The notes under the pieces: model-generated
What the model was told of the DNA's origin: nothing
The model's database searches: none
Seen by the model: only the letters and a program-made list of their open reading frames with translations
In this document: one piece after another, positions 26,518 to 34,418 of the stretch
How the letters are laid out: the number at the start of each line of letters is the position of its first letter
Numbering within the stretch: position 1 is the first letter of the stretch
Made by a program: the position numbers and the translations under genes
NCBI GenBank assembly: GCA_016125405.1
Contig: WGLW01000050.1
Location: forward strand, 1 to 52,072
DNA length: 52,072 nucleotides
Reading direction: 5' to 3'
DNA from: Alphaproteobacteria bacterium
GTDB taxonomy: Bacteria; Pseudomonadota; Alphaproteobacteria; Caulobacterales; Hyphomonadaceae

Positions 26518-28692
26518 ATGCGGAACTTGATGACGTCCGGCGCGATCGCGCTGGCGGTGCTGGCCGGCAGCTGCAGTAGCGGACCCGACGCGCCAACGGC
26601 GGCGACGGGCGCGCCAGTCCATGAGGCCGGAGCGGCCGCGGTCGATCAGGCCCGCCTGATCCATGCTGACAGCGAGCCCGGTTCGTGGCTGGCCGTGGGG
26701 CGAACCTACAGCGAGCAGCGGTTCAGCCCGCTCAAGCAGATCAACGACAAGACCGTGAAGGGTCTCGGCCTCGCCTGGTACGCCGACATGGACACGGAGC
26801 GCGGGCAGGAATCGACGCCCGTCATCGTCGACGGCGTGATGTACCTCACGACGGCCTGGAGCCTCGTGAAGGCGTATGACGCCCGCACGGGCGCCAAGCT
26901 TTGGGAGTACGATCCGGCTGTCGACAAGGCCAAGGGCGCCGATGCGTGCTGCGATGTGGTCAACCGCGGCGTCGCCGCATGGCATGGCAAGATCTATCTC
27001 GCCGCGCTGGACGGCCGCCTGATCGCGCTTGATGGCAAGACCGGCAAGGAAGTGTGGTCCACGCAGACCGTGCCGCCGGGCGGGCATCACACGATCACGG
27101 GCGTTCCGCGCATCGCCAACGGCAAGGTCTTCATCGGCAACGCCGGCGCCGAATACGACGTGCGCGGCTACGTCTCGGCCTACGACGCGGAGACCGGCAA
27201 GCAGGTGTGGAAGTGGTACACAGTGCCCGGCGATCCCTCGAAGCCTTACGAGAACAAGGCGATGGAGATGGCCGCAAAAACCTGGAAGGGCGATAGGTAC
27301 TGGAAGCTCGGCGGCGGCGCGACAGCGTGGGACGGCTTCCTCTACGACCCTGCAACCAACCTCGTCTATTTCGGCACCGGCAATGGCCTTGCCTGGGCCC
27401 AGGAACTGCGCAGCCCCGGCGGCGGCGACAACCTGTTCGTCTCCTCGATCGTGGCGCTGAACGCGGACACTGGCGAATACGTCTGGCACTATCAGGAAAC
27501 GCCCGGCGACGAGTGGGACTACGACAACACCAACCCGCTGATGACCGCTGACCTGCCTTATCCGGGCGGCGTGCGCCACGTGCTCATGCAGGCGTCGAAG
27601 AACGGCTTCTTCTACATAATGGACGCGAAGACCGGCAAACTGGTGTCCGCCGCGAAATACGCGCCGGCGACCAACTGGGCCGATCATGTCGACATGACAA
27701 CCGGGCGGCCGGTCATCAATCCGACGGCGCGCTACAGCAGCCTCGGAAAGCCCACGCTGATCGCCCCGGCCGCGCTGGGCATGCACAACTGGCATCCGAT
27801 GGCGATGAGCCCGGTCACTGGATACGTCTACATCCCCGTCCAGGTTTCGGCCGCGGCCTACGCCATGAAGGACGACTTCAAGCCCAATCCCGAAGGCACC
27901 AACACGGGAACCGACTTCGCGGGCGGACAGGCCCTCTGCAAGGCGCCGGGCGCGCAGTGCGGAAATATCGAAAGCTACATTCTCGCCTGGGACCCGGTGA
28001 AGGAGAAGGAAGTCTGGCGCGTCAAGAACGACGTCTATGGATCGTCGGGCATTCTTGCGACCGCGGGCAACCTGATCTTCTCGGGCAATCACAAGGGCGA
28101 GTTTGCCGCCTATGACGCAACCACCGGCAAGCGCCTCTGGTCCGCTGACACACAGGCGCGGGTGGTGGCCGGCGCCTCCACCTACATGCTGGAGAGGCAG
28201 CAGTACGTCGCCATTCTTGTTGGCGCGCGCGGGCTGCCCGATACGGCAAAACGCACCAACCCGCTCAGCGCCAACAACAGCCGCGTACTGGTCTATCGCA
28301 TCGGCGCCACGGAAACGCTGCCCGACACGATGACGAAGCTTCCGCCCGGCGCGGCGCGCATCAAGATCGATCCCCCATTGCTGACGGCCTCCAACGAGAC
28401 CGTGTTCGCGGGCGAGCAGGCCTATGCCGCAAACTGCGCCATGTGCCACGGCCCGGCCGTGGTTCCCGGCGCGGGATCGATCGCGCCGGACCTGCGCTAT
28501 TCCGGACTTCTGCCGATCCGGAACGGTTGGGATCCGACGGTGCGCAATGGCGACCGCTCGACGCGCGGCATGCCCGCCTTTGGCGACAAGCTCAGCAAGG
28601 AAACGACAGACGCGATCCTTGCCTACGTCATCAAGCGCGCAAACGATGAAAAGGCGGCGCAACAGGCAGCGGCGTCCGGTTCAGGCCACTGA
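26518..28692 (+). CDS. PQQ-dependent quinohemoprotein alcohol dehydrogenase (predicted lanthanide type)
   Basis: 724 residues. An eight-bladed PQQ propeller has the adjacent-cysteine disulfide (Cys144-Cys145, DACCDVVNRG). Metal/PQQ residues are Glu212 (GNAGAEYDVRG), Asn289 (GTGNGLAW) and catalytic Asp334 in GDEWDYDNTN. Asp336, two residues after the catalytic Asp, is the extra ligand known from lanthanide-dependent enzymes; Ca2+ quinohemoproteins usually have Thr or Ala. A C-terminal cytochrome c domain has CAMCH and an axial Met in GMPAFGD. The signal peptide LAVLAGSC may be a lipobox. It oxidises alcohols in the periplasm. GAGGGAAC precedes the ATG. Confidence 0.9.
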   Translation: MRNLMTSGAIALAVLAGSCSSGPDAPTAATGAPVHEAGAAAVDQARLIHADSEPGSWLAVGRTYSEQRFSPLKQINDKTVKGLGLAWYADMDTERGQESTPVIVDGVMYLTTAWSLVKAYDARTGAKLWEYDPAVDKAKGADACCDVVNRGVAAWHGKIYLAALDGRLIALDGKTGKEVWSTQTVPPGGHHTITGVPRIANGKVFIGNAGAEYDVRGYVSAYDAETGKQVWKWYTVPGDPSKPYENKAMEMAAKTWKGDRYWKLGGGATAWDGFLYDPATNLVYFGTGNGLAWAQELRSPGGGDNLFVSSIVALNADTGEYVWHYQETPGDEWDYDNTNPLMTADLPYPGGVRHVLMQASKNGFFYIMDAKTGKLVSAAKYAPATNWADHVDMTTGRPVINPTARYSSLGKPTLIAPAALGMHNWHPMAMSPVTGYVYIPVQVSAAAYAMKDDFKPNPEGTNTGTDFAGGQALCKAPGAQCGNIESYILAWDPVKEKEVWRVKNDVYGSSGILATAGNLIFSGNHKGEFAAYDATTGKRLWSADTQARVVAGASTYMLERQQYVAILVGARGLPDTAKRTNPLSANNSRVLVYRIGATETLPDTMTKLPPGAARIKIDPPLLTASNETVFAGEQAYAANCAMCHGPAVVPGAGSIAPDLRYSGLLPIRNGWDPTVRNGDRSTRGMPAFGDKLSKETTDAILAYVIKRANDEKAAQQAAASGSGH

Positions 28693-28712
28693 ACCAATCG
28701 TCCATGACGACA

Positions 28713-28797
28713 GCCCGGCCGGCAGGCGCAAACCGCCACCGGCCGGGCGGCCCCCGCGCAGCCCGGCTGCAACCGGCGGCACGGAGGCGCCGCCGGT
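28713..28797. terminator. two GC-rich hairpins after the PQQ dehydrogenase gene
   Basis: GCCCGGCCGG (28713-28722) pairs with CCGGCCGGGC (28739-28748). A second hairpin follows, ACCGGCGGC (28772-28780) with GCCGCCGGT (28789-28797). Neither has a T-run. They probably end or attenuate transcription between the dehydrogenase and the MpaB gene. Confidence 0.45.
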
Positions 28798-28886
28798 CCA
28801 GGCAAGAGGCCTCTCGCCACGGCAGGCTTGCGCAAACGTAAATTCCCCGAAACCCTGCCGCAGGCCGATTGCAGCGAGGTTGCGGC

Positions 28887-30227
28887 ATGACCCTCACTCT
28901 GGAGCAGCTGAAGGCGAAGGTGGCGTCGCAGAAGCAGATGCTGCCGGCGCTCTATGGCGATGTCGATTTCTCGATCAAGCCGGAACGGTTTGCCGATGAA
29001 CCGGTGATCGAAGGCGCCCCCAAGAGTTCGAACGCTCACCTGCGCCCCCAGATCCTGGCGGACACGCAGAAGGTGGAGCGCATGCGCGCCTACACCATGT
29101 TGGGCGATGTGGTGGCCGACGCCTATGCTGCGCTGATGCCGGAATACGGTTTCCGCCGGCTTGTGACCATGCTGACCGAGGCATGCGACCGCGGCGTTGA
29201 AGCCGTGGCCGATGCGCCGCCGGAACTGGTCAATTTCATCCGCGCGATGGAAGCGACGCCCGACTGGGTGGACATGAAGCTCGTGGAGGAGGGCGCCCGC
29301 CAGAGCCGGGAGGATGCGGCCAACTATTCTCCCTTCGTCATCCGCGGCGCCTTCATTGCGACCTTCATGAACAAGTATTCCGCGCTGCCCATGGCGCTCA
29401 CTGGCGCCCTGTCGAACGAGACCGCAGCGCGCCGGGTGAAAGACACGGCGAGCTTCTTCATCACCTCGGTGTTGCCGGGAGCGCTGGAGCGCTTCGGTCC
29501 GGGCTTCAAGTCGGCGGCGATGGTGCGGCTGATGCACTCGATGGTGCGCTTCAACGCGCTGAAGCGGTCGAACATGTGGAACGTGAAAACGTTCGGAATC
29601 CCGATCCCGCAGGTTGACCAGATGCCCGCCGGTCTGATCGGTACGTTCCTGCTGGCGTTCAAGATCACCGCCAGGGGCCGCTTCGAATACACCCCCGCCG
29701 AACGGGCGCGCGTGGAGCTTGCCCGCTATCGCTGTTTCCTGCTCGGCCTGCCGGAGGAGCTGTTGCCGGACACCCCGAAGGAAATGGTCGACGTGATGAT
29801 GCTGTACGACCAGACGCTGCGCAAAGGCTTCGACGACGCCACCTGCGGCGAACTCGTGCGCGCCACGCTGGCGGCCTACATGCCGGCCGACGAAACGCCG
29901 GGCAGCAAGGTGTTCGACCACATCGAGCGGAGCTTCTCGAAAATCTTCTTCCTCCTGAGCTTCATGGGCGGCGACGCCAGGAAGGCGCGCGATATGGGCG
30001 TCAGGATCGGCATTGCGGACTGGGCGGTCTTCGGCGCTTGCAGTCTGTTCATCGGCGCACGCAAGGGGTTCTATGCGCTTGCCTGCCGGACACCGGGCCT
30101 ACGGCAAGCCGCGGACCGCATGCTGGTGCGCAAGCTGGACCAGATGCTGAAAAGCTACGGCCATGCCGAATTCACCAGCGACGCCGCCACCTATCGCCCG
30201 GCAAACCTGCAACAGGCGGCGGAGTAG
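28887..30227 (+). CDS. oxygenase MpaB family (DUF2236) protein
   Basis: 446 residues, mostly helical. The block VRLMHSMVRFNALKRSNMWN followed by GIPIPQVDQMPAG matches the conserved core of the MpaB/Lcp (latex-clearing-protein-like) family, whose characterised members bind b-type haem and cleave unsaturated hydrocarbons or act on mycophenolic-acid precursors. No signal peptide is seen. The family is large and poorly characterised; the substrate here is unknown. GAGGTTGCGGC precedes the ATG at 28887. It follows the PQQ dehydrogenase by 194 bp with hairpins between, so it may be expressed separately. Confidence 0.75.
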   Translation: MTLTLEQLKAKVASQKQMLPALYGDVDFSIKPERFADEPVIEGAPKSSNAHLRPQILADTQKVERMRAYTMLGDVVADAYAALMPEYGFRRLVTMLTEACDRGVEAVADAPPELVNFIRAMEATPDWVDMKLVEEGARQSREDAANYSPFVIRGAFIATFMNKYSALPMALTGALSNETAARRVKDTASFFITSVLPGALERFGPGFKSAAMVRLMHSMVRFNALKRSNMWNVKTFGIPIPQVDQMPAGLIGTFLLAFKITARGRFEYTPAERARVELARYRCFLLGLPEELLPDTPKEMVDVMMLYDQTLRKGFDDATCGELVRATLAAYMPADETPGSKVFDHIERSFSKIFFLLSFMGGDARKARDMGVRIGIADWAVFGACSLFIGARKGFYALACRTPGLRQAADRMLVRKLDQMLKSYGHAEFTSDAATYRPANLQQAAE

Positions 30228-30234
30228 GCCTTAC

Positions 30235-30251
30235 CGGATCTCGGTGATCCG
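30235..30251. terminator. hairpin after the MpaB gene
   Basis: CGGATC (30235-30240) and GATCCG (30246-30251) form a 6-bp stem with a 5-base loop, 8 bases after the MpaB stop. There is no T-run close by, although a T6 run occurs about 45 bases later. Confidence 0.35.
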
Positions 30252-30347
30252 ACACTTCGCGCCGCAAATCTGTCGCCCATTCAAGCGCCAGGAAATTTTT
30301 TCGCCGAACTTATCCCCCACCTCAGTTGCGCCCCGATACTCGCGGGC

Positions 30348-30785
30348 ATGACACACGCACAGACGCGCGCACACTGGAGTCGGACCCCTTCGCCCATCCA
30401 GCCCTGGCTGGAGGCGTTGCTGCGCGCGTTTGCGATGTGTGTGTCGGTCGTCGCCGCAGCGCTGTGGATGCGCCTCATCCGTCTTTCCCGTGAATGCCAC
30501 ACGGACGTGACGCCGGAGGCTCTGCCCGCAGCAACGCGCGACATTCAGGAGACGATCAGCGCCGCCGCAAGCGGCAAGACCACACACCACCGCCAACAGA
30601 TGGCAAGGCTGTCATCCCGGAAACGCGCAGTGTTATCCAGGACCCATGCCCTGGCATCTGGACTCGACCGGCAATGGCTCCCGGCTCTGCAGCGCTCCGC
30701 GCTTCCGGCCGGGATGACAGGCGTGGGAAACGGTCGATTGCAGCCCGCGCGCGCCCAGACACATACGGCTCCCGCCCAGGCCTGA
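30348..30785 (+). CDS. possible small membrane protein, doubtful gene
   Basis: An open frame of 145 codons. The first 75 residues look protein-like, with one hydrophobic helix (LLRAFAMCVSVVAAALWMRL) and G/C-rich third positions. The second half, from about residue 87, is read through the inverted-repeat element at 30609-30720 and has no protein character. A real gene may end in this element, or the frame may be chance. No family recognised. Confidence 0.35.
   Translation: MTHAQTRAHWSRTPSPIQPWLEALLRAFAMCVSVVAAALWMRLIRLSRECHTDVTPEALPAATRDIQETISAAASGKTTHHRQQMARLSSRKRAVLSRTHALASGLDRQWLPALQRSALPAGMTGVGNGRLQPARAQTHTAPAQA
30609..30720. repeat. 112-bp imperfect inverted-repeat element (intergenic, REP/MITE-like)
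   Basis: The element starts with CTGTCATCCCGG (30609-30620) and ends with its exact reverse complement CCGGGATGACAG (30709-30720). Inside, CCGGAA and CGCG can also pair with CGCG and TTCCGG, so the whole unit folds into a long hairpin. I associate this type of CTGTCATCCCGG-bounded unit with dispersed intergenic repeats of alphaproteobacteria. Only one full copy is seen in the window. Together with the doubtful frame at 30348 it fills most of the gap 30228-30848. Confidence 0.65.
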
Positions 30786-30848
30786 GCCGGCCCAACCCGT
30801 TTCACGCGCTCCGCTTGGACCCCATGCCGGAGGCGCCGGCGTATGCGC

Positions 30849-31739
30849 CTATGGCTTGCGGCCGCGCTTCGCCGCCGCATCGCGTTCGGTCTTCCGCACC
30901 CCCTCCAGAATCCCCACCAGCCCGTAATTGCCTTCATGACAGGCGTATTCGAAGCTGCGCCGTCCGGGCTTGAAGCGCGCCTCCAGCGTCCAGGGCCGGG
31001 TGTAGATCGCAGGATCTGTCACCTCGGCGCGATAGAGCAGCTCCTTTTCGCTGGTGCGGGTGAAGCGCTCCACGATCGTCACATCCTTCGACATCGGCAT
31101 GGCGCTCTGCGCGCCCTGCCGCACATTGATGTTGACCGTCTCGACCACGAACGTGTCGCCCTCCCACCAGCCAACGCTGTCGCCCGTCCACCGCTGCAGC
31201 ACCTGCGGACCGTGCGCTTTCACCGCCTCGCCCCGGTTCCGGAAGACGGGAATGATCCGCGTCTCATGCATCATCTCGACGGAGATCGCGATAAAGCCCG
31301 CCGTCTCCACGATCTGGTATTCGTCGTTATAGCCCTGGCTGGTCATCGGCGGCGCCGCCGCATTGGCCGCCATCAGGCAGCGGTCGCGATTGGGCAGGGT
31401 GTCCACGCCCAGCGTGAAGTCCGGTTCCGGCGCGCCGCTCATGTAGACGGCGTACTTGTCCCGCCAGGCCATGGCCGCCGCGCGGTCTCGAAGCGGCAGC
31501 TTCCCGTCCGGCGGATCGGCGACAAGATAGGGTTTGGGTCCGTCCGGCGCGGGGGCCACATCGTCCGGCCGCTCGATCGGCGGGTCGCCGTCATGCGTCC
31601 AGTCGCCGCCAAGCGCCGGCCTGCCGTCGGCGGTTCGCGGAGGGACGTAGGCTGAGGCCTGCGCCAGGGCGGCGGAAACGGTCGGCGGCCCGAAAGCAAG
31701 AACCGCCAGACACGCGGCGCCCGCCGCAACGCGCCGCAT
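30849..31739 (-). CDS. secreted protein of unknown function
   Basis: 296 residues with a signal peptide ending SAALAQ. Conserved-looking stretches include YNDEYQIVETAGFIAISVEM, HETRIIPVF, DSVGWWEGDTFVVETVNIN, VERFTRTSEKELLYRAEVTD and FEYACHEGNYGLVGIL. I recognise these from a widespread uncharacterised family in sphingomonads, acidobacteria and others. A beta-rich fold is likely. It starts 2 bp after the TauD-like gene, so the two form an operon. No function can be assigned. Confidence 0.7.
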   Translation of the reverse strand: MRRVAAGAACLAVLAFGPPTVSAALAQASAYVPPRTADGRPALGGDWTHDGDPPIERPDDVAPAPDGPKPYLVADPPDGKLPLRDRAAAMAWRDKYAVYMSGAPEPDFTLGVDTLPNRDRCLMAANAAAPPMTSQGYNDEYQIVETAGFIAISVEMMHETRIIPVFRNRGEAVKAHGPQVLQRWTGDSVGWWEGDTFVVETVNINVRQGAQSAMPMSKDVTIVERFTRTSEKELLYRAEVTDPAIYTRPWTLEARFKPGRRSFEYACHEGNYGLVGILEGVRKTERDAAAKRGRKP

Positions 31740-31741
31740 GA

Positions 31742-32599
31742 TCAGCTGACCTTGCCCCCGTTGATCGTCACCCGCCGCATGTGCCGCCGCTGTCCGTGAT
31801 AATCGTTCAGCGCATAGTGCCAGACGCAGCGATTGTCCCAGAAGGCGAGGGCGCCCGGCGTCCAGCGGAAGCGGCAGGTAAAGGCCTCGCGCCGCGACAC
31901 GTCGAACAGGTAGTCCAGCAGCGGCTTGCTCTCCTTCCGGCTCCATCCCTTGAAGCGCAGCGTGAAGGCCGGATTGATGTAGAGCCCCTTGCGGCCCGTC
32001 TCCGGGTGTGTCCGCACCACCGGGTGTTCGTACTCTGGCACGTCGTCGCCGACCACTTCGGAATCCATCGACGCCCGCTTGGCGGACGAATGCCCCCGCG
32101 CGCCATATTCCTCCGCCGCCGAGTGGATCGCGGTCAGCTGGCCCAGCGTCGCCTTCAGCCCTTCCGAGAGTGCGTCCCATGCGGCGTACTGGCTGGCGAA
32201 CAGCGTGTCGCCGCCGACCTCCGGAACTTCCATCGCATAGAGCATCGACCCGAGCGCCGGCTCTTCCAGGAAGCTCATGTCGGAATGCCAGCCGCCGCCG
32301 AAATTGATCCGGTCCGAAGGCTCCTTGATGATCTCGAGCACTTCGGGATGATCCGCCATGCCCTTCACATAGGGATGGATGTTCAGCGTGCCGAAGCGCC
32401 GGCCAAACGCCTTGTGCTGGTCCGGCGTCAGCGTCTGGTCCCGGAAGAAGATCACGTGGTGCTTCAGGAAGGCGGCATGAATGTCGTCGAACTCGGCGTT
32501 GCCGAGCGGCTTCGAGAGGTCGACGCCCTCAATCTCGGCGCCAATCATCGGCGACAGCGGTTTCACGCGGATTGTCTTGTACTCGCCCGTTTCGCCCAT
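31742..32599 (-). CDS. TauD/TfdA-family Fe(II)/2-oxoglutarate dioxygenase
   Basis: 285 residues. The facial triad is visible: WHSDMSF supplies His and Asp, and the C-terminal DNRCVWHYALNDYHGQRRHMRR supplies the distal His with the Arg that binds 2-oxoglutarate. The start PLSPMIGAEIEGVDLSKPL is the family signature. It hydroxylates taurine-, phenoxyacetate- or other organic acid-type substrates in the cytoplasm; which one is unknown. It lies in a minus-strand run of tightly spaced genes (20 bp and 2 bp gaps). Confidence 0.9.
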   Translation of the reverse strand: MGETGEYKTIRVKPLSPMIGAEIEGVDLSKPLGNAEFDDIHAAFLKHHVIFFRDQTLTPDQHKAFGRRFGTLNIHPYVKGMADHPEVLEIIKEPSDRINFGGGWHSDMSFLEEPALGSMLYAMEVPEVGGDTLFASQYAAWDALSEGLKATLGQLTAIHSAAEEYGARGHSSAKRASMDSEVVGDDVPEYEHPVVRTHPETGRKGLYINPAFTLRFKGWSRKESKPLLDYLFDVSRREAFTCRFRWTPGALAFWDNRCVWHYALNDYHGQRRHMRRVTINGGKVS

Positions 32600-32619
32600 C
32601 GGTCCGCGCCTCCCTGGCG

Positions 32620-33084
32620 TCAGAACTGGTCCAGCTCGTTGAAGCCGGGTTCGAGCGAAATGTGCGCCTGCCGGATCATCTTATCGAGCATGGCGTACTC
32701 CGCCGCATTGGCCGGTTCGTCCTTCATGGAGCCGACGATGGTATAGGTAAAGACGATCAGGCGGTAGGCGTTCTTGCCGAGCGGCACCTGGTAGAGCCAG
32801 CGCCGCTCCAGAAGGTCGGCCCGGCGGGGCGAAGGCCGGCTTTCGGTGAACAGGCGAACGCCGGCCGGGAAGTCCTCCCAGGGCTGGCCCTCAAGCGCGG
32901 GCGGCAGGTCATCGCCGTCGATCCCCTCGGGATCGTTCCGCTCGAACCCATAGGCGTTGACCTTAAGCGTGCCCGACCCCGGCCGCCGTTCGTAGAACGA
33001 CGCCTGGCGGCCCGGCTCGTCCTCGACGGCCCAGTTGGCGGGAATGGAAAAGGTGACGGCCCGGCGGTAGTTGATCGTTTTCAT
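32620..33084 (-). CDS. hypothetical cytoplasmic protein
   Basis: 154 residues from ATG 33084 (ATG 33096 is possible). It begins INYRRAVTFSIPANWAVEDEPGRQASFYE, which reads as a short beta-sandwich like the PsbP/DUF1795 type, but I am not sure of membership. No signal peptide, no metal or catalytic motif is apparent. It is 20 bp upstream of the TauD-like gene and 36 bp downstream of the EAL regulator, so it is probably cotranscribed. Confidence 0.65.
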   Translation of the reverse strand: MKTINYRRAVTFSIPANWAVEDEPGRQASFYERRPGSGTLKVNAYGFERNDPEGIDGDDLPPALEGQPWEDFPAGVRLFTESRPSPRRADLLERRWLYQVPLGKNAYRLIVFTYTIVGSMKDEPANAAEYAMLDKMIRQAHISLEPGFNELDQF

Positions 33085-33120
33085 GCTGGCGAACATGGCC
33101 GGACGTTCGCCTCCATGCAA

Positions 33121-34317
33121 TCAGGCCGATGCCTTGTCCAGAAAGGTTCGGCCGCTCAGCGCCAGCGCCTTGAACTCGGCCGGCGGCAGCGGTTTCGACA
33201 TCAGGAAGCCCTGCGCCTCGTCGACGCCCAGCCCGGCGAGGAAGTCCCACATCTCGCGCGTCTCGACGCCCTCGGCCACCACCTTGAGGCCCAGCTCCTT
33301 GGCCAGCCGCACAGACGTCTCGACGCAGGCCCGCGCAAACGTCTCTTCCAGCGCCTTGCGGGTGAACGACTGGTCGATCTTCAGCTCGGTGAACGGATAC
33401 ATCTGTAGCCGGTCGATGTTGGAATACCCGGTGCCGAAATCGTCGACCGAAAGCCCGAAGCCCTTGATCCGCAGCCGCGTCATCACATCCAGCGCCCGCG
33501 CGCCGTATTCGACGAGGCGGGTTTCGGTGACCTCAAGCGTGAACTGGTCGCACGAGAGACCGGACGTCGCGATCGCTTCGGCCATCAGATCGGGAAAATC
33601 CACGCGTTCCAGCGAGGCCGGGCTGATGTTGATGGAGCAGGGAAGATAAACGCCCACGGCGCCAAGGTCGGCCACATATCTCGACACCGCACGCGCCATC
33701 GCAAACGTCAGCGCGTCGATGCGGTTGTTGCGCTCGGCCAGCTCCACATAGGGAACCGGGTTGGCGTAGGGAACGTGCGGCGTCGCGATCCGGGCCAGGG
33801 CTTCAGCACCCATCACCACACCCGTTGTCATCGACACCTTGGCCTGGAAGAACGGATGGAGGCCGCCGCGCTCGATCGCCGCATCCAGCAGGCTCGGCAC
33901 CGCAGCCGCAGGCTCCGCCTTGCGCGCCGGAACGTCCGCCGCGCGTTCCAGCAGGTGGGCGAGGTCCTCAGCACGCAGCGGCTTGCGGGTCGCGCCAAGG
34001 ATATTGAGGCCCTGGATCTTCGCCAGCTTGGCGACGGCCTCGATCACGGAGTCAGCCTCGCCGGAAACGATGATGATGCGGCCGGGATAGCGACGCTCGG
34101 CAAGGCTGCGGATCAGGCTCACACCATCGTGCGCCGGCATGTTGAGATCGCAGAGCATGATGTCGGCAGCAGCGGCCCCGCCATCGACGTGGGCCAGGGC
34201 TTCCACGCCATTCGAGGCCGTCGCGACCGACGTCACTCCGGCGTCAAGCAGCAGGTCCTCCGCCAGCGCGCCGAAAACCGGATCGTCGTCAACAATCAGG
34301 GCAGAACGGTAGGTCAC
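33121..34317 (-). CDS. response regulator with EAL (c-di-GMP phosphodiesterase) output
   Basis: 398 residues from a GTG start at 34317. Residues 1-125 form a receiver domain with Asp10-12, phospho-acceptor Asp57 (CDLNMPAHDG), Ser85 and Lys112. Residues 145-390 form an EAL domain with E172-A-L-A-R, SINISPASL, LEVTET, VDDFGTGYSN, LKIDQSF, VVAEGVET and an EAQGF Gln, so all metal- and base-catalysis residues seem present. It should hydrolyse c-di-GMP under phosphorelay control. The divergent hybrid kinase at 35836 is the obvious partner. Confidence 0.9.
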   Translation of the reverse strand: MTYRSALIVDDDPVFGALAEDLLLDAGVTSVATASNGVEALAHVDGGAAAADIMLCDLNMPAHDGVSLIRSLAERRYPGRIIIVSGEADSVIEAVAKLAKIQGLNILGATRKPLRAEDLAHLLERAADVPARKAEPAAAVPSLLDAAIERGGLHPFFQAKVSMTTGVVMGAEALARIATPHVPYANPVPYVELAERNNRIDALTFAMARAVSRYVADLGAVGVYLPCSINISPASLERVDFPDLMAEAIATSGLSCDQFTLEVTETRLVEYGARALDVMTRLRIKGFGLSVDDFGTGYSNIDRLQMYPFTELKIDQSFTRKALEETFARACVETSVRLAKELGLKVVAEGVETREMWDFLAGLGVDEAQGFLMSKPLPPAEFKALALSGRTFLDKASA

Positions 34318-34418
34318 GTCACAAAATCCGTGGAATTGCCTGGGTTTTGAGCATCCAGACTGCCCGAAAATGCTCACGAAACCGCTAATCCCGAGCCTCA
34401 AACCCGTTCGATCTGTCC

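Noticed and set aside
26503-28662. 719-codon minus-strand frame opposite the PQQ dehydrogenase
   Set aside because: Shadow frame; no motif, Arg/His/Gly-rich.
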